A stretch of DNA of 64,000 bases from Chionoecetes opilio. Taxonomy: Eukaryota; Arthropoda; Malacostraca; Decapoda; Majidae. Below, one piece after another: positions 9,999 through 19,131 of the stretch. How positions within the stretch are numbered: position 1 is the stretch's first letter; the number at the start of each line of letters is the position of its first letter. The stretch spans positions 154,001-218,000 of the forward strand of contig JACEEZ010003605.1 in the NCBI GenBank assembly GCA_016584305.1. The letters run 5' to 3'. The position numbers and the translations under genes are program-made. A model generated the notes under the pieces. That model worked only from the letters and a program-made list of their open reading frames with translations. It was not told the origin of the DNA and did no database searches.

Positions 9999-10240
9999 TT
10001 TTATTTTATATTTCTTAAATAAGTACTTATATCAACCATTTTTTAAACTTATATTTTTTGGAATTTTAAAGGGGGCTATTGGAGTTTTATCTAGAATGCC
10101 TATAATCAAAGTGTGGTATTGGTATTTATTGGCTTGGATATCAAATCCCAAAGATTGAAATGGGGTTCAGAGCAGCACGTTGCAGAGCAGAACGTTGACC
10201 TAATTGAAAAGTAACTAACTCCCCGACATATTTGACATAT

Positions 10241-10317
10241 ACAAAAAACCTCGTTTTCCCCCGGAAAAATGGGGGGGGGGAGCACGGGTCCGAAACCCCG
10301 AAAAAAAGCCCCGGAAG

Positions 10318-10353
<36 letters not shown>

Positions 10354-10834
10354 GATGCTTTTTACCCACCCCCAGATTTTATCCTACTCTAGTTTTCTGC
10401 CGGCAACCGCAATATAAACTCCCCCCGCCGGGGACTTTACGTCCGCGAGCATGCGCCCCTGGCGGGAGGCAGCGAAAGTGTTCAATAGTCTCAAGAGATT
10501 TCCTGCACCGGGGCGGGGGGGGGTCAGGGGACTAACGGAGGCTGGCGGTGAACCGTGATGTCGTGTGCCCAATGTAACAAACGACCACTGAGCAGCGCCA
10601 CCTGGCGGAGGGCACAGAAAGTTTTTAATAGCCCCTCAGAAATATTCTTGCCCGGGGGCAGGGGGAGTCAGTACTGACGGGGGCTGTGCAGTAACCGTGA
10701 ATGTTGTGTGCCCAAAAGTAAACAATCGACCGCTGAGCACGCTGCCACCTGGGGGGAGGCGCGGACCTGACCCGGGGTGACAGGGATTTGGACCGCCCGG
10801 GCAACTTGGGCATTACAAAAGGACCAGGGATTCA

Positions 10835-10911
<77 letters not shown>

Positions 10912-11003
10912 TGTCCGAGACTGACATATCCCCGGACCTCGGATTTTGTCCGGCAAATCCGATATCCGGGAAATCGAGGTCCGGGAAATCGAGGTTTGTG
11001 TGT
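10241..11003. mobile_element. Pogo-like TIR element, family B (copy 1), with captured LINE segments and poly-A
   Basis: Left end 'ACAAAAAACCTCGTTTTCCC' and right end 'CCGGGAAATCGAGGTTTGTG' are inverted repeats. The interior matches 39779-41122 in the opposite orientation: GATATCCGGGAAATCG ends, and two LINE C-terminal segments at about 10435-10600 and 10600-10770 (minus) carrying 'GTTCAATAGTCTCA', 'GTCAGGGGACTAACGGAGGC' and 'GTGCCCAATGTAACAAACGA'. It contains long A tracts at about 10325-10350 and 10818-10908. Confidence 0.65.
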
Positions 11004-11013
11004 ATATGTAGAA

Positions 11014-11536
11014 CAGAGCTGGGCAGTATTTAAATTCAATTGTATTTAAATACATTTGTGTATTTAGAAATGTATTTATAAATACATTGGTTGTCATGTA
11101 TTTAAATACAGTATTTAAATACTTTTGAGTATTTAAATACATATACGTAATATAAAAATGTAAATACTTTTTTATCAGTTAATTTGGCCATAAACCCGCC
11201 CAACTATCTGGCAACCCTGATGTTACAGTGAACCAGTGTTTCCACTGCCAAGGAAATGTCCTGATTTCAAGGAAATTTAGGCATCAGAAGGAAATTTCTA
11301 AGGAAACCCAAAATCTAAGGAAATCGTAAGGAAATTAAATTTTTTTCGGACATGTTAAAATTTGTGTGGATTTATAATGTATTTACAAATGTATTTAAAT
11401 ACAATTGATGTATTTAGTATTTAGTATTTAAATACATTCGTAAAATGTATTTAGTATATAGTATTTAAATACATTTCTCCCATGTATTTAGTATTTAGTA
11501 TTTAAATACATTCAATGTATTTAGTGCCCAGCTCTG
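11014..11536. mobile_element. hAT-type MITE with 8-bp TSD
   Basis: CAGAGCTGGGCA at the left end and the complement TGCCCAGCTCTG at the right end are flanked by a perfect 8-bp duplication ATGTAGAA (11006-11013 and 11537-11544). That combination is diagnostic of hAT elements. The interior consists of many copies of a 'GTATTTAAATACATT' palindromic unit, plus about 150 bp with repeated 'AAGGAAAT' motifs. No ORF. Confidence 0.9.
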
Positions 11537-11618
11537 ATGTAGAAGATTTACAATTGTTTGCTGGGATTTATTGTACAACTATTTTTGTGATTTGAGGTTT
11601 TCTCCACTTCATCAACTA

Positions 11619-12048
11619 CAGGTTGAAGTTCCCAAACTCGGCAACCTCGGGACCAGCGCCGAGCCGAGTAATGGAATTTTCCGACTTTTAGAACGTCAAT
11701 TCTTTAGGTCAATTTTCTCAGAAATAGTTAACACATTGTTCTTCCTTTTCTTTTCACTTCCACCAGTAGGTGTTCCTGGACGTTTGGGAGCCATAATACC
11801 AATAACAGACCTGTAGAAGTACACAAAATAACAGTGTACACAACTCTACAGTCACAACACCACTAAACAATAACAACAAACAAATCGGCGGGAGAAACCA
11901 AGCGGCCTAGTGTGGTGGCACCTAGCGGCCGACCCGGCAACTACGCGCCGGGTTTTGGGTGTTCTGCCGTGTTTTGGAAAATCCGGAACCATAGCCGAGT
12001 TTGGGTGTTGCCGAGTCTTGGGATGCCGAGTTTGGGAACTTCAACCTG
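11619..12048. mobile_element. MITE with CAGGTTGAAGTTCCCAAACT ends, copy 1
   Basis: TA, then CAGGTTGAAGTTCCCAAACT; the right end AGTTTGGGAACTTCAACCTG is followed by TA. The CAG..CTG termini and TA duplication place it with pogo/Tigger-like elements. A second copy is at 25745-26111, sharing the central 'GTGTACACAACTCTACAGTC' stretch. This copy has about 70 bp not present in copy 2. No ORF. Confidence 0.85.
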
Positions 12049-12466
12049 TACTTACTTTGATAATAAAATAATTACACATATAATAACATTGGTTTACAAC
12101 ATTTTTGCCTCTGGGATGGAATTGTCAGGTTTATATGTAAATCATAATGCTGAATCCGAATGAAAACCATATTTTCTTATCGGATCTAGTTTCTTTAAAA
12201 TTTTGAATTTTCAAATTTCGAAATTTAAGTTTTCTTCAGAAAGACATGGTAATTCGTCATTGAGTGATGATGAATCAATCATATTCTTCACATGGCATTA
12301 TATATAGTTTGAAGAAAATAATGGGTGATTTGAAAGTATATATGCTAAATGCAGTTAGTTACAGCATTACAACACATCATAATTTGAGATATTCACTCCG
12401 GTCAATCAACGGTGAAACATTACTGCTCATGTCAAAACAGCCTACAAGCTTTACTTCGGATGTCGC
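12049..12466. other. No gene recognised
   Basis: AT-rich sequence with weak short frames. A possible upstream exon of the Cys-rich fragment that follows ('LLLMSKQPTSFTSDVAWEMM', about 12420-12480, in another frame) cannot be confirmed. Confidence 0.3.
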
Positions 12467-12615
12467 ATGGGAGATGATGATAAATGGGTGCCCCACAGTT
12501 GCTGCAGCACCTGCATGAAGACCTTGGGTAACTGGTACAGCAGTGGTAAGCGTCATATGACGTTTGCGGTGCCCATGGTCTGGCGAGAGCCAAAGAACTA
12601 TGCCTTCTTCTTCTT
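12467..12615 (+). pseudogene. Fragment of a Cys-rich module ending VPMVWREPKNY
   Basis: One frame reads 'GDDDKWVPHSCCSTCMKTLG', then 'NWYSSGKRHMTFAVPMVWRE' and 'PKNY'. I recall this Cys-pair plus VPMVWREP pattern from uncharacterised, repeat-associated arthropod proteins; I do not know its function. The frame collapses into poly-Phe after 'NY', so only a fragment is present. A (CCT)n tract follows at about 12728-12765. Confidence 0.5.
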
Positions 12616-12779
12616 TCTGATTACGGTAACATCAGTATTTCCCATAATATTTTATGAGGTTAAACAGCTGATGATATGCTTCCAACTATCTCTATCCATT
12701 GCCTCAACTACTTTAATCTCAACTTCTTCTCACCTCCTCCTCCTCCTCCTCCTCCTCCTCCTCTGATTCTCTGCCTCTG

Positions 12780-13705
12780 ATGGCATCTGATTGGTTAGAT
12801 GTCACTAGTGGGGTGCCTCAGGGCTCGGTCTTGGGTCCTACTCTTTTTCTGATATATATCAACGATCTGGACTGCGGACTTGTATCTAAAATATCAAAAT
12901 TTGCAGATGACACCAAATTAGGCGGTAAAGCATATACTAGAGAAAACTGCGAACTCATACAAAGTGATCTCGACAAACTATCAGATTGGAGTGATAAATG
13001 GCTATTAAAATTCAATTCCGATAAATGTAAAGTAATGCATATAGGCAACGATAACCTCAAATATAACTATCAAATGCAAAATAAATCGTTAACTGAAGTA
13101 CAGCAGGAAAAGGATCTAGGTGTCATCATCAGTAATGATCTGAAAACCAGTTCGCATTGCCTAGCTGCCAGTAAAAAGGCAAATATGATGTTGGGCTTTA
13201 TTAAACGTAACTTTGAACATAAAACTCCGAAAGTAATGACACAATTATACACGTCCTTGGTTAGGCCGCACTTGGAATATGCCGTTCAATTCTGGTCGCC
13301 CTGTTTCGTAAAAGATCAAGCCAAATTAGAATCAGTGCAAAGAAGAGCAACCAAACAAATTCCATCTCTGCGAAATTCATCTTATGAAGAGAGACTGCGG
13401 AAACTTAATATGTTTTCCTTAAAGGATCGTAGAATCCGTGGGGACTTGATAGAAACCTTTAAGATCCTAAAGGTTTTGATGTCATTAATCAAGAGGACCT
13501 ATTCGAGCTTTCAACTCAAGTGACAACAAGAAATAATGGTTTAAAACTAAACGGTCAACGTTGCATCACCGATCTCCGTAAAAATTATTTCAATGTTAGA
13601 GTCGTTGATCGATGGAACAAGTTACCAGCAAATGTTGTCGGAGCCAACACAATAACTACATTCAAAAACAGACTTGACGCGCACTGTAAAGTAAATGGGT
13701 ATTGA
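12780..13705 (+). pseudogene. 5'-truncated CR1/L2-type LINE reverse transcriptase
   Basis: The frame 12780-13523 begins in RT motif B and C: 'SGVPQGSVLGPTLFLIYIND' and 'KFADDTKLGGK' (catalytic ADD intact). It continues through the thumb with 'EKDLGVIISNDLK', 'LYTSLVRPHLEYAVQFWSP' and 'ESVQRRATKQIPSLR'. Near 13470 the frame shifts and the last part reads 'NYFNVRVVDRWNKLPANVVG' and 'FKNRLDAHCKVNGY' to the natural stop at 13703. The N-terminal endonuclease and RT palm are absent (5' truncation at about 12770). The 3' UTR runs to about 13975 and ends in the tandem 'CCTATGTAAT' tail typical of this clade. Confidence 0.9.
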
Positions 13706-14378
13706 TAGTGCGAATTCGTATCTAGTCCTCCGTATCGATTAGTTGTAGTGGTAGTGGTAGTTGTAGTTAGTATTTTTCATATCCTATCATTCTGCACTAT
13801 GAAATTTCCATGTTCCTATCCTCTTTAGGGACATGGTATCATTTTCCAACTGTTTTCTTACAAGTAGTTGATAGTTAGTAGTATGTAGTTCAGCAGATAC
13901 CCTCGCTATGGACCAATAGGTCTCCTGGTGTCTGTTACTCCTATGTAATCCTATGTAATCCTCCTCTCTCCTCTAGTGTTAGCCGAAGCCTCCACCCCGG
14001 GAGACTGCAAACCGTCACACACACACAGCTGTTCGCCTGCACTGTTTACGTCCGATGGTAAACAAACATGGCTCCGACACCCAGGCAGGCTATCGCTGCT
14101 ATACACTTACTTATGTATATTGTCAATCGTAGACAAGCATAACTAGCTAAAAACGTGCATGGATGCATTCATGGTTGGCTCGTCGGAACTCGTCAGACTC
14201 GTCCTCGATGGAAAAAGTGCTAGTGTGACGGCGCCTTTAAGTGTCCGCCAGTCGAAGCGCATAGTACATGTTTATGACAGTCGGAGCGCATGTTTACAAG
14301 CTCAGTTAAAGCTATGTTCGCCTGATTTTCGGTGTTTTTTTATGCTTAATTAGACTTATTCAGTGCAGTGAATTTATA
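13706..14378. other. LINE 3' UTR, SINE-tail scrap, and probable 5' region of a Tigger-like element
   Basis: 13706-13975 is the LINE 3' UTR with TAG/GTAGTG repeats and the duplicated CTATGTAATC tail. 13977-14012 ('GTTAGCCGAAGCCTCCACCC') resembles an inverted scrap of the tRNA-Val SINE tail. 14190-14250 ('GATGGAAAAAGTGCTAGTGT') resembles the interior of the pogo-like element near 2745-2790, so it may be the 5' leader of the transposase remnant that starts at 14379. Confidence 0.4.
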
Positions 14379-14593
14379 ATGGCATTGAAAGAGAAGGGAA
14401 GTGGTAAAAGAAAGCGTGTGAATCTAAGTATTGCAGAGAAATTAGAATGTACTAAGAAGGCGGAATCATGTTTCTGTCGCCCAGGTGTGTGACGAGTATG
14501 GTGTAAAGAAACAAACAGTGAGTGATATTCGGAAGTCTTAAGGACAAACTCAGAGAATATTCAATGTTGATGCAAGTAAGGATAGGAAAGGAG
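14379..14593 (+). pseudogene. Tigger/jerky-type transposase N-terminal HTH, degenerate
   Basis: From ATG 14379: 'MALKEKGSGKRKRVNLSIAE' and 'KLECTKKAE'. After a frame change near 14467 it continues 'VAQVCDEYGVKKQTVSDIRK', and after another near 14540 'DKLREYSML'. This is the CENP-B/Tigger N-terminal DNA-binding domain: a basic start, then a helix-turn-helix with G-V-x-x-x-T-V-x-x-I. It is broken by two indels and cut off by the MITE inserted at 14594. Confidence 0.75.
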
Positions 14594-15387
14594 TACCATA
14601 TTTTATGGCTTATAAGAGGCTGCATCTTGGAAGACACACCCTGATTTTGGAAAGAAATTTCTAAGAACAATTAATAAAAACAGACAATCAAAACTGTTGT
14701 CCGATATACAGTCATTTTCACACAAGAACACACTCATTATTCATTATCTTCATTCACCACTGCTCATCAGCAATTTGTCTTTTCTAGCTTGTATGCGATA
14801 GTATAAGTAAATCGTCATGTTGGCTGGCTGAACATGGAGGCTACACGCAGGTCGGACAGCGTGAGTGAAAACAAACCCAACTGCGGCGGTGTGCAGCTGC
14901 GTGCCTGCCTGGCGTGCCGATCAGCTGAGTCTGGCCTTGTCGTCCTAAGTGTAAACACCTCTCGTCCTCCCGTGCCTCACTACATTGCCTGCCTCCTGTG
15001 CCTCAACACGTATTTTTTTAATTTTCCTGTATGCGTGTAGTATTTGTGATGGCTGCATGTATATAAGTATACAAACTTTCATCTAATGTAACAAACAAAA
15101 TTCCTTATACACGGAATGGTTGTTGGTGCCAATCTGCCGAGGCGGAATGGCTCCCGCCAGTACCGCAGTAAATAGCACAGTGTGAGGACAGATTAGTTGA
15201 TTTGAATGTCTTATGGTATTTGAAATACTTGTAACAGATAAGTACTGAGGTTACATCATATAAGAGGCTGAATTGAATAGCTACCTAAGCTAACCTCCTA
15301 CAACATTCGTCTTGGAAGACGCATGACTATTTTTAAGGATATTTTTTTGGGGAAAAAAGTGCGTCTTATTGGCCGTAAAATACGGTA
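14594..15387. mobile_element. MITE with CCGTATTTTACGGCTTATAAG ends, copy 1
   Basis: Left end TACCATATTTTATGGCTTAT, right end 'GTGCGTCTTATTGGCCGTAA' then AATACGGTA. Sub-terminal 'GCATCTTGGAAGACACACCC' on the left pairs with the region near 15310. The same element occurs at 21944-24414 (with a LINE inserted), and a lone right end lies at about 21010-21066. TA flanks. No transposase. Confidence 0.8.
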
Positions 15388-15527
15388 ATACATTTTCGAC
15401 AACACATGAAAGTTCCTCACTGTAGCCCTACATGTGTCTTACATGTCTAACAACAACACTGCTGCTGCAGCAGCCGCGCTGCCAGGCGTGGATGAGCGCT
15501 TTGCTTGTATTTTCATATTTACTTATA

Positions 15528-16342
15528 CAGTCAAACCTCGATATAACGGACTAAAGGGGGGAGGAGTGGTCCGTTAAAGCCGATTGTCCGTTATAGCGAG
15601 GGTATTCTCCCAAGGGTGGAAAAATATATGAAAAAACGGAAAAATTGTGAAATAAATGAGAAATAATCCCAAACACAACCAGACTGTGTAGCTATGTTGG
15701 GAGGTAAACAGTGACTGGCACTACATGCTGAATTTGGTCCGCTCCTACACGTGAAATAAATGAGAAATAATCACAAACACAACCAGACCGTGTAGCTAGT
15801 CAAGCTCAAGCTCTAGTGAAAGGTAAACAAATTACTACGAGCCAGATTCAGCCGTGGCTTCCAAAGGTATTGCTTATTATCATGACTAATGCTCATTATT
15901 ATATATATTATATGGTTGTGAAGTGCAGTTCTATACACGTGTCACTATTTAGGTCAGTGTAGCACTGCGTGTCGCCTTAGATAAGGGTGATTTAGGGTGT
16001 TGAGGTGACAGGGAGACGTAGCAGCGGCCACGCCATAACACTAATAGTAACTATTTTAAACAATACACACCTTCTACCACTAAATCACTAGCAACACAGG
16101 CTCCTTCCTTATAATATTATATCTTAATATGTGATACATCAAAACTCCTTAAAACCCAAGCATTCCCAAGTAAAATGAGAAAATAATACAATTATGTTGA
16201 GTTGACAATTCGAGCGGCGATAAGCGGTCTAATATGCAAAAAAAAAAAAGGAAAAAAAAAAAAAAAAAAAAAAGTCACACAAATGGAGGCCGTTACATCC
16301 GAAGTCCGTTACATCGAGGTCCGTTATATCGAGGTTTGACTG
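15528..16342. mobile_element. Pogo/Tigger-like TIR element, family C
   Basis: TA, then CAGTCAAACCTCGATATAAC; right end 'GTTATATCGAGGTTTGACTG' then TA. A segment at 15925-16035 ('TATTTAGGTCAGTGTAGCAC') is shared with family A at about 2620-2700, although the TIRs differ. It contains a poly-A tract (16218-16273). No ORF survives. Confidence 0.8.
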
Positions 16343-16467
16343 TATATATGAATAATTGCCATTAAAATGCTATTATATGTCTACATTCACCTTGAATGAT
16401 GATATTTCATAGCATACCAAGCAGTAATGAGCGAGCCTGGAGACTTACTACCTCTCCTAATACCAGT

Positions 16468-16693
16468 CCCGAGCAGTCGTGGGCGAGCGTGCCAAATCCA
16501 GCATTTAGCGCCAGTCACTGTTTACCTCCCAACATAGCTACAGGGTATGGTTGTGTTTGTGATTATTTCACATTTTTTCCTGTGTTTTTCCTATATTTTC
16601 ACACCTTTGGGAAAATACCCTCGCAGTAACGGACAATCGGCTTTAACGGACCACTTCTCCCCCCTTTTAGTCCGTTAAATTGAGAGTCGAATG
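16468..16693 (-). mobile_element. Inverted copy of the 5' subterminal region of family C
   Basis: This is the reverse complement of about 15528-15740: 'CTGTTTACCTCCCAACATAG', 'GGACAATCGGCTTTAACGGA', then a decayed CAGTC end and TA at 16694. It gives the same 5'end-3'end-inverted 5'end layout as family A at 2058-5328. 16694-17027 is AT-rich with nothing recognisable. Confidence 0.7.
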
Positions 16694-17027
16694 TATTTCT
16701 AAGTTACATTATTATAAATTTAGTCTTTGGTTATTCTTTTTCTTGTATTTTTGTAATAATTTCACATATGTGTCTTATCACTCTAGTGGATGAAACTATT
16801 TCTGGTCAACAGTGCATTTAAACGTATTTCTGAGAAATTCCTTTTATTTTTTCATCATTCTATTCCATTAAAAGTTGGGCAATATAGTAGTACAGAAAAG
16901 CGGGACAAATGTAAATTAGCGGGATATTTTACTAACATTTAAAAAAGCGGGACAGACGCTGAAAAAGCGGGATTCTGGTCACCTTACATATGCCCCTCCA
17001 CCTACCTACTGCAGGAATGGATAAAAC

Positions 17028-17128
17028 TATACAGTACCCTCCCGAGTTTGGCGCTTGCTTTCTTCACAAGGCACAGCGCGAAACTTGAGGATCACGAAAC
17101 TTGGGTATTGAAAACACTGTAAAAATGC
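17028..17128 (+). mobile_element. Left end of pogo-like family D (TIR CAGTACCCTCCCGAGTTT)
   Basis: CAGTACCCTCCCGAGTTTGG, 'CGCTTGCTTTCTTC', then 'AAAATGCTTATTTAG'. The inverted counterpart is at 21192-21315 ('TAAATAAGCATTTTTACAGG' through 'CGCGAAACTCGGGAGGGTA'). The two may be the ends of one element now 4.3 kb long and filled with SINEs, LINE scraps and a Tc1 element. Other single ends of this family are at 18505-18610, 21460-21560 and 24487-24612. Confidence 0.6.
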
Positions 17129-17131
17129 TTA

Positions 17132-17240
17132 TTTAGTCACCCAGCAGTGAATGGGTACCGGGTGTTAGCCGGGGGTTTGTGACCCGCCTCCCAGGGTGGT
17201 TGGCCAAAACTAGAGGACAGGAGAGGAGGAAGAGGAGGAG
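17132..17240 (+). mobile_element. SINE-Val body fragment
   Basis: 'CACCCAGCAGTGAATGGGTA', 'CCGGGTGTTAGCCGGGGGTT' and 'TGTGACCCGCCTCC' match the body of the full SINE at 18112-18400. A GGA-rich purine run and a 'GAGCTTGAGCTTGAG' motif follow. Confidence 0.7.
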
Positions 17241-17259
17241 AGGAGAGGACCTACGAGCT

Positions 17260-17560
17260 TGAGCTTGAGTTGGGAGGCACCCAGCTGATGGGTGACTCCC
17301 ACCCATTCTCCAAGCATTCTTTTACACTTTCAGCCACATGACTGTCACTCCTCCACTCTGCACACAACCCCATCACGTACTCCATCTGCCTATCTACACT
17401 CCTGTTTCTCATCTCTCGCCATTCTTCCACTCCGACTTCTCCTACCACTACCTCCAACATCTTTGTTGTAGCATACTCATACCGTTCACATTACAGCATC
17501 AAGTACTCCACAGTTTCATCCACTCCTGTCTCACACATCACACACGTCTTGCTAACACCA
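17260..17560 (-). pseudogene. LINE ORF2 C-terminal zinc-binding region
   Basis: The minus strand reads 'CVMCETGVDETVEYLML', an in-frame TAA, then 'CERYEYATTKMLEVVVGEVG', 'VEEWREMRNRS' and 'EYVMGLCAEWRSDSHVAE'. A C-x2-C...E-T-V-E-Y/H-x-L/M-x-x-C pattern is the C-terminal zinc motif of I/jockey/R1-like LINE ORF2. Only this end is preserved. Confidence 0.6.
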
Positions 17561-17636
17561 TTTTTCCATCAGTACATACGACTATTTACCTCTTTAACGA
17601 TACTTGATCTTGATATTACCGTAAGTTAAAAAAATC

Positions 17637-17882
17637 TTTCTCTGCACCGTCGAGTGGCCTAAGGGCACCCAAATGCTGCCCATTAACTCTACCTACGGTT
17701 GCGAGTGCATCGGACACAGGGGGCGCGACATGAACCTCTAATCACAAGCATCACTATAAAAATCCTGCCTGCACCACCACGGGCAAGGGCCCTTCACCCC
17801 ACCATCACAGCCCTTGAGGGAAGCTCCAGGGCCTACCATCCCATCCCTGGAGGTCACTGCTTAACGGCGCTGTAGGCACACA
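17637..17882 (+). mobile_element. SINE-A, body and tail
   Basis: 'CTGCACCGTCGAGTGGCCTA', 'CTGCCCATTAACTCTACCTA', 'CACCATCACAGCCCTTGAGG', 'GGAGGTCACTGCTTAACGGC', ending in (CA)n at 17877. Same family as 38403-38735; the tRNA-like head is missing. Confidence 0.75.
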
Positions 17883-17889
17883 CACACAC

Positions 17890-18108
17890 ACACACATGAG
17901 AAGAAATTGAAAAGGACAACATGCAAGAGGGATATAAAAAAATACAGCTTCCCGTATAGAAGCATAGAAGCCTGGAACAACCTTGATGCAAAAGTGATTA
18001 ATGCAAGAAGTATTCAGGACTTCAAAGGCAAACTGGATAATAGTAGATTTGGAGACGGGACAGTACGAGCATAGCTCTTTTCCTGTATGTTACAACTAGG
18101 TAAATACA
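17890..18108 (+). pseudogene. LINE extreme 3' end (last codons and tail)
   Basis: Mixed frame reads 'RDIKK.SFPYRSIEAWNNLD' and 'INARSIQDFKGKLDNS', the conserved C-terminus of CR1/L2-type ORF2, followed by 'TTTGGAGACGGGACAGTACG' and 'GTTACAACTAGGTAAATACA'. It abuts the SINE that begins at 18112 and supplies the reference for the shared SINE/LINE 3' tail. Confidence 0.7.
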
Positions 18109-18111
18109 CAC

Positions 18112-18400
18112 GGGAGTTCCGTAGTGTAAGGGTTAGCACGCTCGGCTCACAACCGAGAAGTCCCGGGTTCGATCCCCGGGCTGAGCGAAGACAGACGGGC
18201 GGTCTTCTTAAAACCCGAGCCCCTGTCCACCCAGCAGTGAATGGATACCGGGTGTTAGCCGGGGGTTTGTGACCCGCCTCTGATGGCTTCGGCCAACACT
18301 AAGAACTAAGGATGAATGATAAAAATGTTGATATGGAGACGGGGCCATATGAGCGTCGCTCTGGCCCTGTAAAATACAACTAGATGAACACACTCACACA
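18112..18400 (+). mobile_element. SINE-Val: tRNA-Val(CAC)-headed SINE with LINE-derived 3' tail
   Basis: The head at 18112-18188 folds as a tRNA: box A TAGTGTAAGGG (18122-18132), anticodon stem CTCGG/CCGAG around loop CTCACAA (anticodon CAC, Val, 18148-18150) and box B GGTTCGATCC (18166-18175). The acceptor arm does not pair cleanly, so it is a SINE and not a working tRNA gene. The body carries 'GAATGGATACCGGGTGTTAG'. The tail (18333-18395) reads 'ATGGAGACGGGGCCATATGA', 'GCGTCGCTCTGGCCCTGTAA' and 'TACAACTAGATGAACACA', colinear with the LINE tail at 18051-18108. A shared 3' end is the known way SINEs borrow LINE reverse transcriptase. Confidence 0.85.
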
Positions 18401-18404
18401 CACA

Positions 18405-18615
18405 CAAAAAAAAAGGTGTACGAAACAGCGCGAAACTCGGGGAGATAATGCGCGAAAGTCGGGATGGTAAGAATTTAGGACTCAGCGCGAAACTCGCATA
18501 CACTACCCTCCCGAGTTTCACGCTATGCGAGTTTCGCGATCCTCGAGTTTCGCGCTGAGTCCTAAATTCTTACCATCCCGACTTTCGCGCATTATATCCC
18601 CGTTTCGCGTTTTTT

Positions 18616-18625
<10 letters not shown>
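18405..18625. repeat. Palindromic ends of pogo-like family D
   Basis: Two inverted copies of 'CGCGAAACTCG' and 'TTAGGACTCAGCGCGAAACT' type sequence meet near 18507-18515. The right arm carries 'CACTACCCTCCCGAGTTTCA' and 'CATCCCGACTTTCGCGCATT', followed by poly-T and (GT)n. It looks like head-to-head element ends. Confidence 0.6.
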
Positions 18626-18639
<14 letters not shown>

Positions 18640-18650
<11 letters not shown>

Positions 18651-18935
18651 CCTACAGCGCCGTTAGGCAGTGACCTCCAGGAGTGGGATGGTAGGCCCTG
18701 AAGATTAACTTGAGGGCTGTTATGGTTGGCCCTCGCCCGTGGTGGCGCAGACAGAATTTCTATAGTGACGCCTGTGATTAGAGGCTCATGCCGCCCCCTG
18801 TATCCTCCGATGCACTCGCAATCGAGGGTAGAGCTAATGGGCAGCGTGTGGGTGTTCTTAGGCCACTCAACAGTGCAGAGAAAGATTTAAAGTGGATTTT
18901 ACAGCCCTCATCAAGGATCGAACTCGGATCACCGA
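18640..18935 (-). mobile_element. SINE-A, reverse orientation
   Basis: 'GTTAGGCAGTGACCTCCAGG', 'GGCCCTCGCCCGTGGTGGCG', 'GTGATTAGAGGCTCATGCCG' and 'AGCCCTCATCAAGGATCGAA' (a decayed box B complement). It is preceded by (GT)n, the complement of the (CA)n tail. Confidence 0.75.
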
Positions 18936-19131
18936 GAACGCCACTCGGAGACTTCTTCATCTTCTTGTGACCTTTTCTGCTTAGTATCACTTTGTAGGTC
19001 GTCTGTCAAGCTCGTGCTTGAGCTTGACATATATCTTGACGCTACCCACTCTGCTACCGCCTCCCATAAGAGACGTACGGGACACGTCTTCCTTCCTTCC
19101 TGCTTAGTATAGTATTATAATAGGCTTAGTA

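Noticed and set aside
10818..11049. Poly-Lys or poly-Phe frames over A tracts
   Set aside because: Homopolymer artefacts; likewise at 37463-37522 and 38732-38819.
18112..18188. tRNA-Val(CAC) gene
   Set aside because: Boxes A and B and the anticodon arm are good, but the acceptor stem does not pair and the sequence continues into a SINE body and LINE-like tail.
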